Of a DNA stretch of 64,000 nt, positions 23,319 to 34,675 are shown piece after piece; the stretch's first letter is position 1, and each line of letters starts with the position of its first letter. The notes under the pieces were generated by a model that saw only the letters and a list, made by a program, of their open reading frames with translations, ran no database searches and was not told where the DNA came from. The DNA lies in assembly GCF_000203795.2 (NCBI RefSeq), contig NW_006281112.1, positions 408,452 through 472,451 of the forward strand, given 5' to 3'. The position numbers and the translations under genes are program-made. Source of the stretch: Batrachochytrium dendrobatidis JAM81 (lineage: Eukaryota > Chytridiomycota > Chytridiomycetes > Rhizophydiales).

Positions 23319-25787
23319 ATGATCAAAGCCAAGGAACTGTTTGAGAAGATGAAGACAAGCAATCCATTCAAACGTCATGACAATTCACAGGATGACCATG
23401 ACGCTGGACATCAAACAAGCCACGATTCCAAAGGCAGCAACAAGGATTGTGATACTGCAAAGAACTCTTCTGCAGAAAAAGAGCCAGAGACTGCATGGAA
23501 GTGGATCAAACGCAATCTGTCTGCAAAGGGCATAGTGTCGCTGTTCCTGCTGTCACTGCTGGTTGGAGAAGCTCTGCTTACAATGGCTATTATTGCTAGA
23601 GTCAAGTGTAAGTTGATTCCACTACAAGAATCTATTTGTACTTTCATATCGATGTAGCAGATAATTGTCAGTAGATCGACATGAAGCGGCAACGCCACAT
23701 TTGATGGCAGCGAGTGCCAAAATGCTTGCATCAAATATAAACTACGAATTGATGCGAATTAAACTTGATGGATGGTTTTGAATGTTTATTAATTGATTGG
23801 ATTGCCATGTTTTTAGATACAGAAATAGATTGGCAAACTTACATGCAGCAAGTATCTAGTTTCATGGATGGTGAGCTGGATTATAAGAATCTTGGTGGAG
23901 ATACTGGACCATTGGTGTAAGTAAATTGAGATTTGGTAAATTCAGTACTGATTATCAATACTAAATCAATTATATGTTGAATTATGTTTTGCACCAATCG
24001 TGTTGGTTATTTGCAGATATCCTGCTGGCTTTCTTTATGTCTATTCATTCCTATACATGATCACTGCAGGCGGCCAATACATTTTCATTGCACAATTCAT
24101 TTTCGCTCTTGTCTATCTTGTCACATTCTTTCTGGTAGTCTTGATTTATCGCCGATCTCGAATTGTAAGTAGTTAATGTGGGTATCGTCTGCTGATCTGC
24201 TGAATTTTATAAACTAATCACACTTATTGTTTTACTGCTTTGTAGTTTCCATTTTGGGCCATTCCACTTCTCATGTTGTCGCGAAGAAATCACTCGATTT
24301 ACGTGCTGCGTCTTTTCAATGATCCAATCGCTATGATGTTTATGTTCAGCAGTATTCTTGCACTGACAAAACGACAGTTTGAACGAGCCTCTATTTGGTT
24401 TAGGTAATCTATGATGTTGTGGGTTGTGTTATTTGAACAATTTGTAATTCTGACCCATGCATTTATTTTGCAATCTAGTCTTGCATTATCAATCAAGATG
24501 AATATTCTTCTTTTTGCTCCAGGATTTGCATGGGTGTTTTTGTTTAATGCTGGAATTATGCGTTCGATTATGAATGCCGGACTAGTGGCTATTACTCAGG
24601 TAAATGGTATTCCCATTTTTACAATCATATTCACGTCAAGTGAAACACTTGCATTGACTGTCTCTACTTCAAAGTAGGGAATAGTGATAAATACTTGTTG
24701 CGTTTTTCTACTACAAATTGACTTGAATAGACGTTTTCAATTCTCCACAACATTCATATGATTCTTACAATCAAACTATGATTTTGAACTGAAATCCATT
24801 CTTGACATGATCATGTATTGTACGATCACCAGATTCATTCACTATAATCCAGATACTGGGTTCGACTGTCATCAACCTCTTTTGTTGTATCCTAGAATTT
24901 CGCAGATGCATTTGCGTTCTAGTTCAAGAGAACAGGGATTGTAGGAATGCAACTGATATTTCCCTGCCAATCACAGAGTTCAAAACAATGTTGTGGAGTA
25001 ACTGTCTAGGCATTCTGTGTTTCATTTACGTGAATATGACTGTAAAAGGATTGCTCCAATATAATTATTATATTTTTAATGATTTTGTTGAATATTATTT
25101 ATGTAGGTGATTATTGCTGCGCCATTCATATATACAGCTCCGCATTCTTACGTGACTAGAGCATTTGACTTTGGACGACAGTTTTTGCATCAATGGACGG
25201 TGAACTGGCGATTTGTTCCAGAAGAAATCTTTGTTAGCAAAGAATTTGCACTAGCTTTGCTTGTTATGCAGATTGCCACACTTGTTCTCTTTAGTGCGGT
25301 TGTTTGGAGACGTCATATTCCACGATACTATCACGCTCCACACAAGTACTTTAAATTTCTTGATTTCTTGTCCGATATGGTTAATGAGCTTAAAGATGAT
25401 GTGGGTATATCTCATCAACATCCCGAGGACGAAGTGGACTATCCAATATCACCTGATGACACCATCTTGATTCTTTTTTCATGCAATTTGATTGGGATTG
25501 TGTTTGCACGATCACTTCACTACCAATTCTACAATTGGTATTTTTTTACTTTGCCGTATCTTCTTTGGCGGAGTGGTATCGATATACGAGCTAAACTTGC
25601 AGTGTTTTTCCTGATTGAATGGGCGTGGAATGTATATCCATCTTCTCATCTGAGTTCTGGAACACTCGCATTATGTCATGTGATTATTGTTGCTTCACTT
25701 GTTGTTGGACACCCTGTATATGACTCGAAGCTAAAAGGAGTGATTTCAAAGGATCAAAAGACCAGTGACAAGAAAAAGATTGAATAA
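23319..25787 (+). CDS. ALG3: Dol-P-Man:Man5GlcNAc2-PP-Dol alpha-1,3-mannosyltransferase
   Basis: It transfers the first mannose on the lumenal side of the ER from dolichyl-phosphate mannose to the Man5 lipid-linked oligosaccharide, in N-glycan precursor assembly. Exons 23319-23607, 23817-23916, 24017-24164, 24246-24403, 24479-24599 and 25107-25787 join in frame to 498 residues, a normal length. Family signatures in order: [96 protein letters not shown]. Multiple hydrophobic segments fit a polytopic ER protein. The first 75 residues are a polar, charged cytosolic extension. The fifth intron (24600-25106, 507 nt) is several times longer than the others because it holds a repeat element. Confidence 0.96.
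24616..25048 (+). repeat. MITE-like element inside ALG3 intron 5
   Basis: The left end is ACAATCATATTCACGTCAAG (about 24620-24639). The right end is its inverse, CATTTACGTGAATATGACTG (about 25022-25042). At about 433 bp, almost the whole intron is element sequence. Splice donor and acceptor lie just outside it. Confidence 0.88.
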
Positions 25788-26476
25788 GAGTTATAGATCT
25801 ACGCATCAAATTGACAAAATAAAAAGTTTCAAGTACTGATTGGTTGAGTGGATTGTATCAGAGAACAATATGAAGCCCCTCATTCAATCATGTGTGGATC
25901 TATCCACTCCAACGCGTTGCAGCTTCACTCACATAGAATAGAACACCAAGAAAACTGAGGGTTAGTAAACAGCCAGTCTAATGGAATGGTAATTTAGTAA
26001 ACAAGATTGTTTTTTCAACTCGATAGTTGACTGGTTGTGCTCATTTTTGTGTAAAAGACTGAACAAATGTTGACACTGCAGTTTCAGTCAATTTTCAATG
26101 CACTTTTTACCCAAACTGAAAACAAAATCTGGTGATTGTACAATGTCAAAAGAGAACAATTCTAGTTTCAATCACAATTTGATTTTGTACGATGGGTATT
26201 TTATCCAAGTTGATTTTCAGCAAGAAGCGCAGTGAATATCCATTTCACTCGTCAATACAATGACATTGAATGCGGCTGGAATTAACAAACGCGTTGGTTG
26301 AACGGAACGGCAGCTCGAGTTTCAACTTGACCAAATCTACTGCATCGAATACTGTGAGTGTTGTTTCTAGTTATCGTTGGCTTACTACTAAAGATTACTG
26401 ACTGAATGTTCCGACTATCATGACTTGCTACATGTTTTCATACCTGTTATAATGCTGCTGTTGATTTTTCAAAGCA
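25788..26476. other. Intergenic with faint repeat similarity
   Basis: No gene seen. Around 26030-26200 the phrases GACTGAACAAATGTTG and CTGGTGATTGTACAATG recur from the repeat elements, so a worn copy may lie here. No paired termini were found. Confidence 0.4.
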
Positions 26477-28824
26477 ATGAAAACTCCAAGTCCTACCGGT
26501 GATAGCATTGAGATGACCGACACCTGTCTAGTTAATCATACCAAACAGGAAACTGACAAGGTTAGTACCCGAAATAAAGGAGCGTTTTATTGCAACTGTG
26601 TTGTTGGTGCTGCATGCCATGATTGCAATTCTGAAGGATTTAAACACTGCCACCACCAGCCATATCGATGCATTCGTCAGTAATCTGCTCAGACAGTTGG
26701 ATGAGCATCGGCTGGATTTCTTGTAAATCTGCTGTTTGACTGCTGGCTAACTCTGTTTTATTTACCTTCATATGGGGTGGCTTACTGGTTATTCGCTCAA
26801 CATTTGATGTGGCAATCTCGCTCATTGGGGTGCTTGATTTTCTACAGTCCGCTTCACCCCTGACAGTAAGATCCAGCACTACGATGCCAAGTACTGAAAA
26901 GCAGGCGAGTCAAATTACCTCATTGGTCACTCCCGTCACCAGTCCTACTGATCCTGTCAGTACTGACAGCGTAAAGACTACCATTGCTGCTACAGAACCC
27001 AAGGTAATTCAACTCGCATTTGCATGAGTCGACCTTGTGTACATGCTTTCACAAGTACTACGATCAATCCCAAATGGAATCATTGCTCTATAATAGATGC
27101 GAGTCAATCACTCGCCTAACATTTGCGGATCTATGCAAAAAGCGTGTTAGAGTTCGTATAAGCATGTTGTCAAGCTTTGATAGATACTGACTATTTTTAT
27201 TGCTTTGTAGATGGAATCTACTAGTGAGAAAACTCCCATTTTACCCACTACAGACGACAATCACCAATCCCACCCGCTTCATGATGTGAACGAGCAATCC
27301 ATCTCTGACAAAGCTAATCATGTCAAAACTAGTGAATCTACTGCTAGTTTAAAACAAGACTCTACTAATGTGTCTACAAACTCTTCTAAACATGTTACTG
27401 AGGATGTCAAGACTGCATCTACCACTGAAAGTGCGGAAATTAAACCTGAAAAATCGGTTGCGAAACTGGATGTAGAATCCAAAGATACACTTGATGAAAA
27501 ACATGAATTTGGAAAATCTGAGGAAGCTACTGTCGAGAAAAAAGCAACCATATCGATCGCTGAAACCAAAGTAGATCCAGTTGAAACTGTTACTGCAAAA
27601 TCTGAGGAAGCTACTGTCGAGAAAAAAGCAACCCCATCGATTGCTGAAACCAAAGTAGATCCAGTTGAAACTGTTACTGCAAAATCTGAGGAAACTACTG
27701 TCGAGAAAAAAGCAACCATATTGATCGCTGAAACCAAAGTAGATCCAGTTGAAACTGTTACTACAAAATCTGAGGAACCTACTGTCGAGAAAAAAGCAAC
27801 CATATCGATTGCTGAAACCAAAGTAGATCCAGTTGAAACTGTTACTGCAAAATCTGAGAAAACTGATGCTTTTAACCCAAAGGAAGATGTTAGTAAAGTG
27901 TCTGATTCTACCACTGCAGCTCTTTCAAAAAGCACTGCTGGATCGACAGCCGATCTTTCATCAAATGAACCTCGCTACTCATCTATCTATCGCAATGCAT
28001 CTTTTGGTTCCACGCCTGTTTTGGCTGCACCAACTGCTAGATCTGCTGAACACGGTCCTCCAGTTCCTACCTCGGCCATTACTGCAGCTGTACGTGCCAC
28101 AAACCCTATTTTGGATGAGATTCTGCATTCCCTAGCACTGATCAATGCCAATGATCCACTCATGACTCAAATGGATATTAAAGACTGTAACTGCTTTACG
28201 GTAGAGCATGCATGTGTGCTTGGTGAAGCTCTCAAACAAAACACACATCTCAAATCCCTTGTTATGAGCAACTCCAAGATTATTAATCAGTCTGCCATTG
28301 ATATTGCACGAGGTCTTGCAAAAAACACCGGTATTGAATCTGTTGATCTAACTGGCAACAATATTGGACCCGCTGGTGTAAGTGCTTGTAGTAAATTGCA
28401 TTAAATACTTTGAGAAATCGTGCTGCTGCCGTTTTTGATTCAAATCTAATTTAATCATGTATAGATGCGAGCATTGGCCGAGATGCTTGAGTCCAATCAT
28501 ACTCTATTGGAACTAAAACTAGACCATCAAAAGTCTATCACCTCAACCGGTACTGATGCGGAGCAAGCATTTGCTCGCGCCATGACTAAAAACAACACGT
28601 AAGTAAATATATTAATGCTAGACTATCCTGATTGTAGCTTTTATAATTTTATGTGCTAAACAATACCATCTTTGTATTGAAAATATTGATGGAACAGGCT
28701 GCAAAAGCTTGCAATGCAGTTTCGAGATGCCGCGTCGCGAAATCAAGTAGACCGTGCTATCTCACGCAATAAGGAAACTGCACGCAAGCTGATATCGCTG
28801 TCCAAAGCCAGTTTAAATGCATGA
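26477..28824 (+). CDS. Tropomodulin-like leucine-rich repeat protein with N-terminal tandem repeats
   Basis: Exons 26477-26560, 26848-27003, 27211-28377, 28465-28598 and 28698-28824 join in frame to 555 residues. The C-terminal 170 residues match the tropomodulin LRR cap: NPILDEILHSLALINANDP, FTVEHACVLGEALKQNTH, SVDLTGNNIGPAG, RALAEMLESNHTLLELKLD, then AMTKNNTLQKLAMQF. In animals this fold binds actin filament pointed ends. The first 380 residues are low-complexity, Thr/Ser/Lys/Glu-rich, and include four 28-residue tandem units. The tropomyosin-binding N-terminal motifs of animal tropomodulins are not seen. The first two exons are the least certain: the phase fits, but composition alone supports them. 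A role in actin organisation is inferred from the fold. Confidence 0.82.
27514..27849 (+). repeat. Four 84-bp tandem repeats in the tropomodulin-like gene
   Basis: Units start at 27514, 27598, 27682 and 27766. Each encodes 28 residues of the type KSEEATVEKKAT.. IAETKVDPVETVTA. Only a handful of substitutions separate the units, so expansion or homogenisation is recent. Confidence 0.95.
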
Positions 28825-29308
28825 GTGACCCATGCAATTGCCATTTAAAATCTGCTTTATTCAAGTAAAACAAGTATGTTGTTTCAGTCAAATCTGTACT
28901 TTCAAGTGCATTTGCCATTTTTAGTTTCATTAGTTTCAGATTTTGATCAGTCTTGACTGTATGTACCTTTTGGACCAACAACACTACTATTTTAAAGTAT
29001 ATAATTGATCTATTCTCAAGCCGAGTAGCTTTATTATTTTGGAGAGTTTAGATAAGCGTGAACATGACAGGGGGTTATATGAATGAGACGAGTAGATTTA
29101 GAAATTTCAAAGACTACATTTATGGGGTATAACAGGTGTAAATTTGAGGTCAAAGAAACAATCCTTGATCTTGAATGAATCAAGATACATCTGTTGATAT
29201 CGAGTATTGACAATTCAATCTTTTAACCCACATCTAAACTATATCACACAAGTAGGCCGATTTGTAAAAGCATCCAGAGACAAGTATGTCCAACAAAAAC
29301 ACATTGGG
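28825..29308. other. Convergent intergenic space, nothing recognised
   Basis: About 480 bp lies between the tropomodulin-like gene (+) and an unrecognised gene (-). It is AT-rich and must contain both 3' UTRs. No RNA gene or paired repeat termini were seen. Confidence 0.5.
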
Positions 29309-31453
29309 TTAGACCGTTGTAGGAGCCAATCGTAGCAACAAGTTGCGAATATTTTTCCATATTCGTATACGTCTAGGCTTTTTTATGGATATATTGGATG
29401 CGTTTTTTTTTGACTCGGATACAGCTCTACGAGTTTCAGGAACCATGACTATATCAAGGCTGTTGTGACAATCGATACTAACCTCGCGCTCTTGAGGATT
29501 ATGTGGTTGAGTGGGTGTAAATGGCTGACTCGTTGCAAACAAAGCATGATTAGAAGACTCGTGCTCGCGAGACCACATTCGTCCTTCACTTACTGATGTA
29601 AACCTGGGAGGGACTCGAAGAACCAAACCACGCAAAATAATCTTTTCTTGACCATCTTTTCGAAGTTTTTTTCCACCAAACCAGTTATCTTGAAGCGGAG
29701 CATGCATATGTGGGCCATGTATGGACTCGGGGCAGTTCAGGATACTGCAGCGGGATTTTTCAACAAATGACACGTCGAGTCCAGATTCAAGCGATTGAGA
29801 CGCTGCAAGGGATGGAACAGACAGTCCAATCACACCAAAGGGTGATCGACGATTTTCAGCACGGTTTGTTCTGTCAATGGCATATGGACAGATATCTGTC
29901 AGAGTCGTTTTACGGTGGAAAGATGCTTCACCATGTGGTTGCTCTTCTACCGCGTCAGCCTTTGCCAAATGAATGGGTTTGGTTTTTGAAAACACTTCGT
30001 CGTGCTCTTCGTCTTTAGGTTCTATATTATCAATCTCCTCGATAGCCACATCACTCGTGCTGGTTTGTACTGTTGACGACGATCGAGAAGTAGAGACTGC
30101 TTTAGTGGTATCATGCGAAATGGACGACACAGACGTGGCAGAAAGCCAAGGTGATCCAGACTCGGTAATTGTGTTGGTAGATGTACGATGTTGAAACATT
30201 TTGTTTAAAAACTTTTTGATTGAAAGTTTGGATTTTTTATCATATGCAACATCGATTGAGCATGTACAACTTGGACTTCCACAAGGATACAAACGTCCTT
30301 CAAAAAGAACTACATCATTTAAAAATGCCACTTGTCTTTTTCCTGTGCCTCGATATCGCACAGTTCCAGTGGCAGTTTCTGGACGTTGAGCATGTGTACG
30401 TGTAGAGGATAAACCAGGTCGAACAAGCGCAGAGTGATGTGGATTTCCACAAGTTTTAGAAGCCAAAGTATTATTGGATGACATGGCATCATCAGCACTT
30501 TCTAATTTTTCTTCGTGTAGAGTGGACTTGCATTCTGTGATGTTTGTATGTGTTTCACGGCGTCCGAATAGCTTGTCAGGAATTTCAAGCATACCACCAA
30601 TTTTGCTGCTAAAGTATCCTGGATGCGATGTATGAATTACATTGAGAGTTGGATTTAAATATTTGTTGCTTGGGGTCGTGTCGACATTGGCAGGCAATGT
30701 AGGTCGCGGATCTGGTTCCGAAGTTGTGGTGGGGATTTCACCAGCACCGTATGAATACCCAGCAGCTGCAAGACATTCTTGTGGTGCAATTTGTGCAATA
30801 AAATCCTCAATACCAATATTTCCATCCTTGTCGGCTTCAAAATGCTGGTTTACCATGCTGACATTCATTCGATTGTACTTGCGCGAAGACCGAATCATTG
30901 CTCCCATCCGTCTCCGCCGCTCCTCCTCTGCTTCAGGAGAAACGTCTGTCATTTCCTGTCGTTTGGAAAAAATGCTATTCATGATTATTCCGTCGAATTT
31001 GCTATGTTGAGCATTGTTCGCATCCGTATCGTTTGTAACTTGCTCTGCATTGGAGGGATTGCATATCAACTGTCTCGGTTTGCAAGGTGTCGTGGACTCA
31101 TCAGGTTGTTGTGTTGTATCTGTAACAATAGGCAACCTGTGTGCTATATCCAAAGACGCGTCGTCATTTGTCATGGATATTGGAGAAGAGGCATCAGTGG
31201 CGGACGTTATAACCACGACTGGAAAGTCCAACATTACAGGTAGTTGAAAATCACAGCGAGGATTCAAAGGTTGATTGCTCGGTGAACGAGGCGGGCTAGG
31301 TGGAGTTGGTGAAATGGGTGAAATTGGAGCAGGCAATGCTAATACTGAGCACTCGAAAAAAGGTTTTGATTCAGGTTCGTGTCGAATGCTGTCAATTTTA
31401 TCAGCAAGTATTATAAAATCTAAACCTGTGAGTAAGCGAGAATTCTGTACCAA
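29309..31453 (-). CDS. Unrecognised, largely disordered protein with one possible EF-hand loop
   Basis: An uninterrupted frame of about 714 codons ends at 29309. There is no ATG at its upstream edge: 31453 is a TTG, and a stop lies just before it. The real start may come from an upstream exon spliced at the AG next to 31444, or be the in-frame ATG about 75 codons in. The protein is Ser/Thr/Pro-rich with a proline cluster (PAPISPISPTPPSPPRSP). Recognisable islands are a basic helix (EEERRRRMGAMIRSSRKY) followed by an EF-hand-like loop (ADKDGNIGIEDF), a Cys-containing patch (GRLYPCGSPSCTCSID), and a basic C-terminus (KKPRRIRIWKNIRNLLLRL). No function is assigned. Coding status is supported by length and composition. 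Confidence 0.65.
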   Translation of the reverse strand: MVQNSRLLTGLDFIILADKIDSIRHEPESKPFFECSVLALPAPISPISPTPPSPPRSPSNQPLNPRCDFQLPVMLDFPVVVITSATDASSPISMTNDDASLDIAHRLPIVTDTTQQPDESTTPCKPRQLICNPSNAEQVTNDTDANNAQHSKFDGIIMNSIFSKRQEMTDVSPEAEEERRRRMGAMIRSSRKYNRMNVSMVNQHFEADKDGNIGIEDFIAQIAPQECLAAAGYSYGAGEIPTTTSEPDPRPTLPANVDTTPSNKYLNPTLNVIHTSHPGYFSSKIGGMLEIPDKLFGRRETHTNITECKSTLHEEKLESADDAMSSNNTLASKTCGNPHHSALVRPGLSSTRTHAQRPETATGTVRYRGTGKRQVAFLNDVVLFEGRLYPCGSPSCTCSIDVAYDKKSKLSIKKFLNKMFQHRTSTNTITESGSPWLSATSVSSISHDTTKAVSTSRSSSTVQTSTSDVAIEEIDNIEPKDEEHDEVFSKTKPIHLAKADAVEEQPHGEASFHRKTTLTDICPYAIDRTNRAENRRSPFGVIGLSVPSLAASQSLESGLDVSFVEKSRCSILNCPESIHGPHMHAPLQDNWFGGKKLRKDGQEKIILRGLVLRVPPRFTSVSEGRMWSREHESSNHALFATSQPFTPTQPHNPQEREVSIDCHNSLDIVMVPETRRAVSESKKNASNISIKKPRRIRIWKNIRNLLLRLAPTTV

Positions 31454-32343
31454 ATCGTTGATATATTGAAGAATATTTTAAAGCTGAAGAATCTAGAGCA
31501 GTTGAAAAAACAATATACACGTTTGCTGATATCTGTTTGACGTGATAGATAGTGTGTTGCTGCTATAAGGAAGATAAGCTGATTTAAAATGACAATTGAC
31601 GATTTTGTAGATATGGAACTCTGGTTACAGCAGATTAAACTTTTCGTGCCGATAAATTGACAAGGCTGCTCAATAGTCTATGGATTGTGTCTACTAAAGC
31701 TCTTTGATGGAAGTAGGCAGAATATACTGGCTCGAGTATACTAGATGGAGCAGCAGACTGAAGCTTTCAAAGTGTTTGTTATCCTGACAAAAACTAAAAC
31801 TAGTTTGTGTGTGAAGAGTGGGTATAAAGCAGATTAGCAGAAATGTAGTTGTATCTGCAGATGAGTCTTTAAAAGAGCGATTGCAAGATGAGATAAATTG
31901 AGTAACTTTGGTAAAATGGTATAAAGAAAATATCAATGGCACGACCATATATTTCTTGGCAAAGGATGTTTTTGACCAACTGTCCAATAGATAACATGCC
32001 ACGATATTTCCACGCCAAGAATCCACGTCAAAAAACGAATAATGGACGGATTGAAAAATCTCCACACCTACTTTTCAAATACAAACGACCATCTTAATAC
32101 AGCAGTGGAAAACTAGTATGGTAAAAAGTGATATCTTTATTGAATTGAGCTCTCCATATAATTGTAGTTTGTGATTTCTTGGATTCTAAATCGGCTCTAT
32201 ATGGTGGCATCACCAAGATATGATATACAGCTAGCCAATCTGCTGCTCAACCATTAAACATTTATAATCAGAGTGGCAGTTATAATCAAATGGTTAAATC
32301 TAGTCAAGCTATGCATTGCAGTTTCTATTGTTCACTCTGTCCA
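31454..32343. other. Divergent intergenic region, possible missed 5' exon
   Basis: The 5' end of the upstream minus-strand gene should lie here but could not be placed. A 123-codon minus-strand frame at 31694-32065 is rich in Phe/Ser and lacks an ATG at its edge. I cannot support it as a gene. Confidence 0.35.
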
Positions 32344-32588
32344 TTTGCCACCGTATTCACGTAAAATGGAACACTAAATAAGAGAGTAATAAACAGTCCA
32401 CGAAATGGTTGGCGTCAGTTTACTGGACAGCATTATTTGTAAACTTGACAAGGCTGCAAATTTACCGATTAAAGCCGGTTTCTAATAGGAAAGCGTAACG
32501 GGATAGTTGACTGATTTTTATTTTGAGCCAAAAGGCAGTCATTGCAAGATATAAAAGTGTTCTATTTTACGTGAATACGGCTACAAAT
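32344..32588 (+). repeat. MITE-like element ending about 10 bp before the CAP start codon
   Basis: This is the clearest copy. The left end is CCGTATTCACGTAAAATGGA (from 32351). The right end is TCTATTTTACGTGAATACGG (32561-32580). The inverted termini extend outward to an ATTTG/CAAAT pair, giving arms of about 30 bp with few mismatches and total length about 245 bp. The 5' UTR or promoter of CAP must overlap it. Confidence 0.92.
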
Positions 32589-32598
32589 CAACGCTATC

Positions 32599-34675
32599 AT
32601 GTCTGCCGACTCTCAACTCTCTGCTGTCATTCAGCGTTTGGAGGCTGCTGCACTGCGTCTAGAAACTCTTGCCAAGATTAATACTCAAGATTGCACCACT
32701 ACATCTGCTGCCACTACTGATAGCACTGGACTATCGCCTGCTCTGACTGCGTTCGACACGCTCCTGAACGGTCAGTTCAAGACCTTTCTGGCTCTCAGTA
32801 AAACCCTTGGCGGTATTGTCCATGAACAGGTATCGATAGGTTGATTTGTTACTGGCTGATACTGTGACTAGTAGACCGATATCAAGATATTGTTCAATAT
32901 CTACACAGGGTCATATTAGTAGCTCGAGCCATGTATTTGAAACCAGTAAATCTTGCTACTAGGATAGATGCACAATGCAATATTAACATGTTTTAACATT
33001 TGTAGTCCCAAGTGGTCAGTGATGCTACCAAGGCTCAACGTCATTTGATTCAAGTGGCATCCTTGTCAAAGAAACCCGATACGGCTACCACACAGGAGCT
33101 TATCAAGCCTCTCCAGCAATCTCTTGCCAAGGTCACTGAACTCAAGGACAAAAACAGACCCTCTCCTCTATTCTTCCATCTTTCTACTGTTGCTGATGGT
33201 ATTGGTGCACTTGGCTGGGTTGTTGTGGTGAGTGTTTACGGTCAATTATTAGGGGCTGATGTGGATACTCATGGGCTGATGTGTGCTCGATACTAAGCTT
33301 TTTGTTAAATTAGGAACCGGCTCCAGCTCCATACATCAACGAGCTCAAGGATGCTGCTCAATTCTATGCCAACAGAGTCATTAAAGAAAACAAGGACAAG
33401 TAGGTTGATTCAGTAATGGACTTTATGAATCTAGTCTAATCATTGCAATGGTTCAAATTGCATATTAGAGACAAGACTCATGTTGAATGGGTTTCAGCAT
33501 ACGTTGGATTTATTACTGAACTTGGTGCGTATGTCAAGCAATGGCACACCACTGGTCTGGCCTGGAATCCTCGTGGTGGAGATGCAAAGTCTGCAGCTGG
33601 TAAGTAGACTCGAATCTGTAGATTGCTGATGCTTGCGAGTTGTATGGTCGTGTAATTATAATCTGACGAATAAATCTGCTCTAGTTCCTGCCAGTTCTGC
33701 AGCGGCTGCTCCTCCGCCTCCTCCTATGCCCACTTCAGCCCAGCTTGAAGCATTCGCTCCAAAAGAATCCAAAGTAGCCTCTTCGGGTGCAACAAGCTCG
33801 CTGTTTAGTGCCATTAACAAGGGAAATGTTACTGCTGGTTTACGCAAGGTCGACAAGGCTGAAATGACCCATAAAAACCCAGAACTGCGTGCTACCAGCG
33901 TAGTCAAAGCATCAGATACCCATGCCAGTATGTTTTATATCGATACGACTGCTTGCAGATTTTGTTTGTAGGCTAGATTCAATCTTTTAACTTGCATTTA
34001 TTAATTGGTAGCTCGCTCTGCTACATTCAGCGGTGTGAGCAGCACAGGACCCATCCGTGGTCCCGCTAAACTTGCTCTCGAAGGCAAAAAGTGGATTGTT
34101 GTAAGGAATCTGTGCATTGTCTTGGATATTCTATGAATGTATTTTAAACTTTGGTGTTGTTGTAGGAAAACCAAATTGGCCAAAAAAATCTTGTGATTGA
34201 GGGCGTTGAACTCCAGCATGTAGTATACATCTACAACTGTCATGACTCGACTATCCAAATCAAGGGAAAAGCCAATGCTGTTACTGTTGGTAAGTCTATC
34301 TTTTAATCTTGATATGCCATACTTTTACTGACATGTTTTTTTGCTATAAATGTTGCCCATCTAGATGGATGCAAAAAAACCGGTGTTGTTCTTGAAAACG
34401 TTCTTTCTACTGTCGACATTATCAATAGCAAGTCTGTGCAAGTGCAGATCACAGGAAAAGCTCCCATTCTTGTCGTTGATAAGACGGATGGATTCCAAGT
34501 ATACCTCTCCAAGGAATCTGAAGATGCAGAGATCTTTACTGCCAAAAGTTCAGAAATGAATGTTCTTATTCAAGGTGCTGATGGCGAGTATGTGGAACGA
34601 GCCATTCCAGAACAGTTCAAGACTGTATTCAAAAACGGAGCACTTGCTACTGTTGCTGTTGAGCACAAGGGTTAG
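32599..34675 (+). CDS. SRV2: Adenylyl cyclase-associated protein (CAP/Srv2)
   Basis: It recycles actin monomers: it binds cofilin-actin, promotes filament disassembly and nucleotide exchange, and in yeast also binds adenylyl cyclase. Eight exons (32599-32829, 33006-33227, 33314-33399, 33469-33599, 33685-33927, 34012-34100, 34166-34289, 34365-34675) join in frame to 478 residues, the usual length. The N-terminal Leu-rich helix (SAVIQRLEAAALRLE) is followed by the helical folded domain (LFFHLSTVADGIGALGWV, NPRGGDAKSAA). A polyproline segment (PPPPPMP, about 228-238) and a WH2-like stretch (SLFSAINKGNVTAGLRKV) come next. The C-terminal CARP beta-solenoid (KKWIVENQIGQKNLVIEG, VDIINSKSVQVQITGKAP) ends the protein. 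All parts needed for actin recycling appear present. The start is immediately downstream of a repeat element. Confidence 0.96.

Noticed and set aside
27318..27935. 205-codon minus-strand frame opposite the tropomodulin-like gene
   Set aside because: It is the mirror of the 84-bp tandem repeat, with a Ser/Val/Thr repeat composition expected from the antisense of Lys/Glu/Thr codons.
31694..32065. 123-codon minus-strand frame upstream of the unrecognised disordered protein
   Set aside because: It has no ATG at its edge, Phe/Ser-rich low quality and no splice join that extends the downstream gene in frame.
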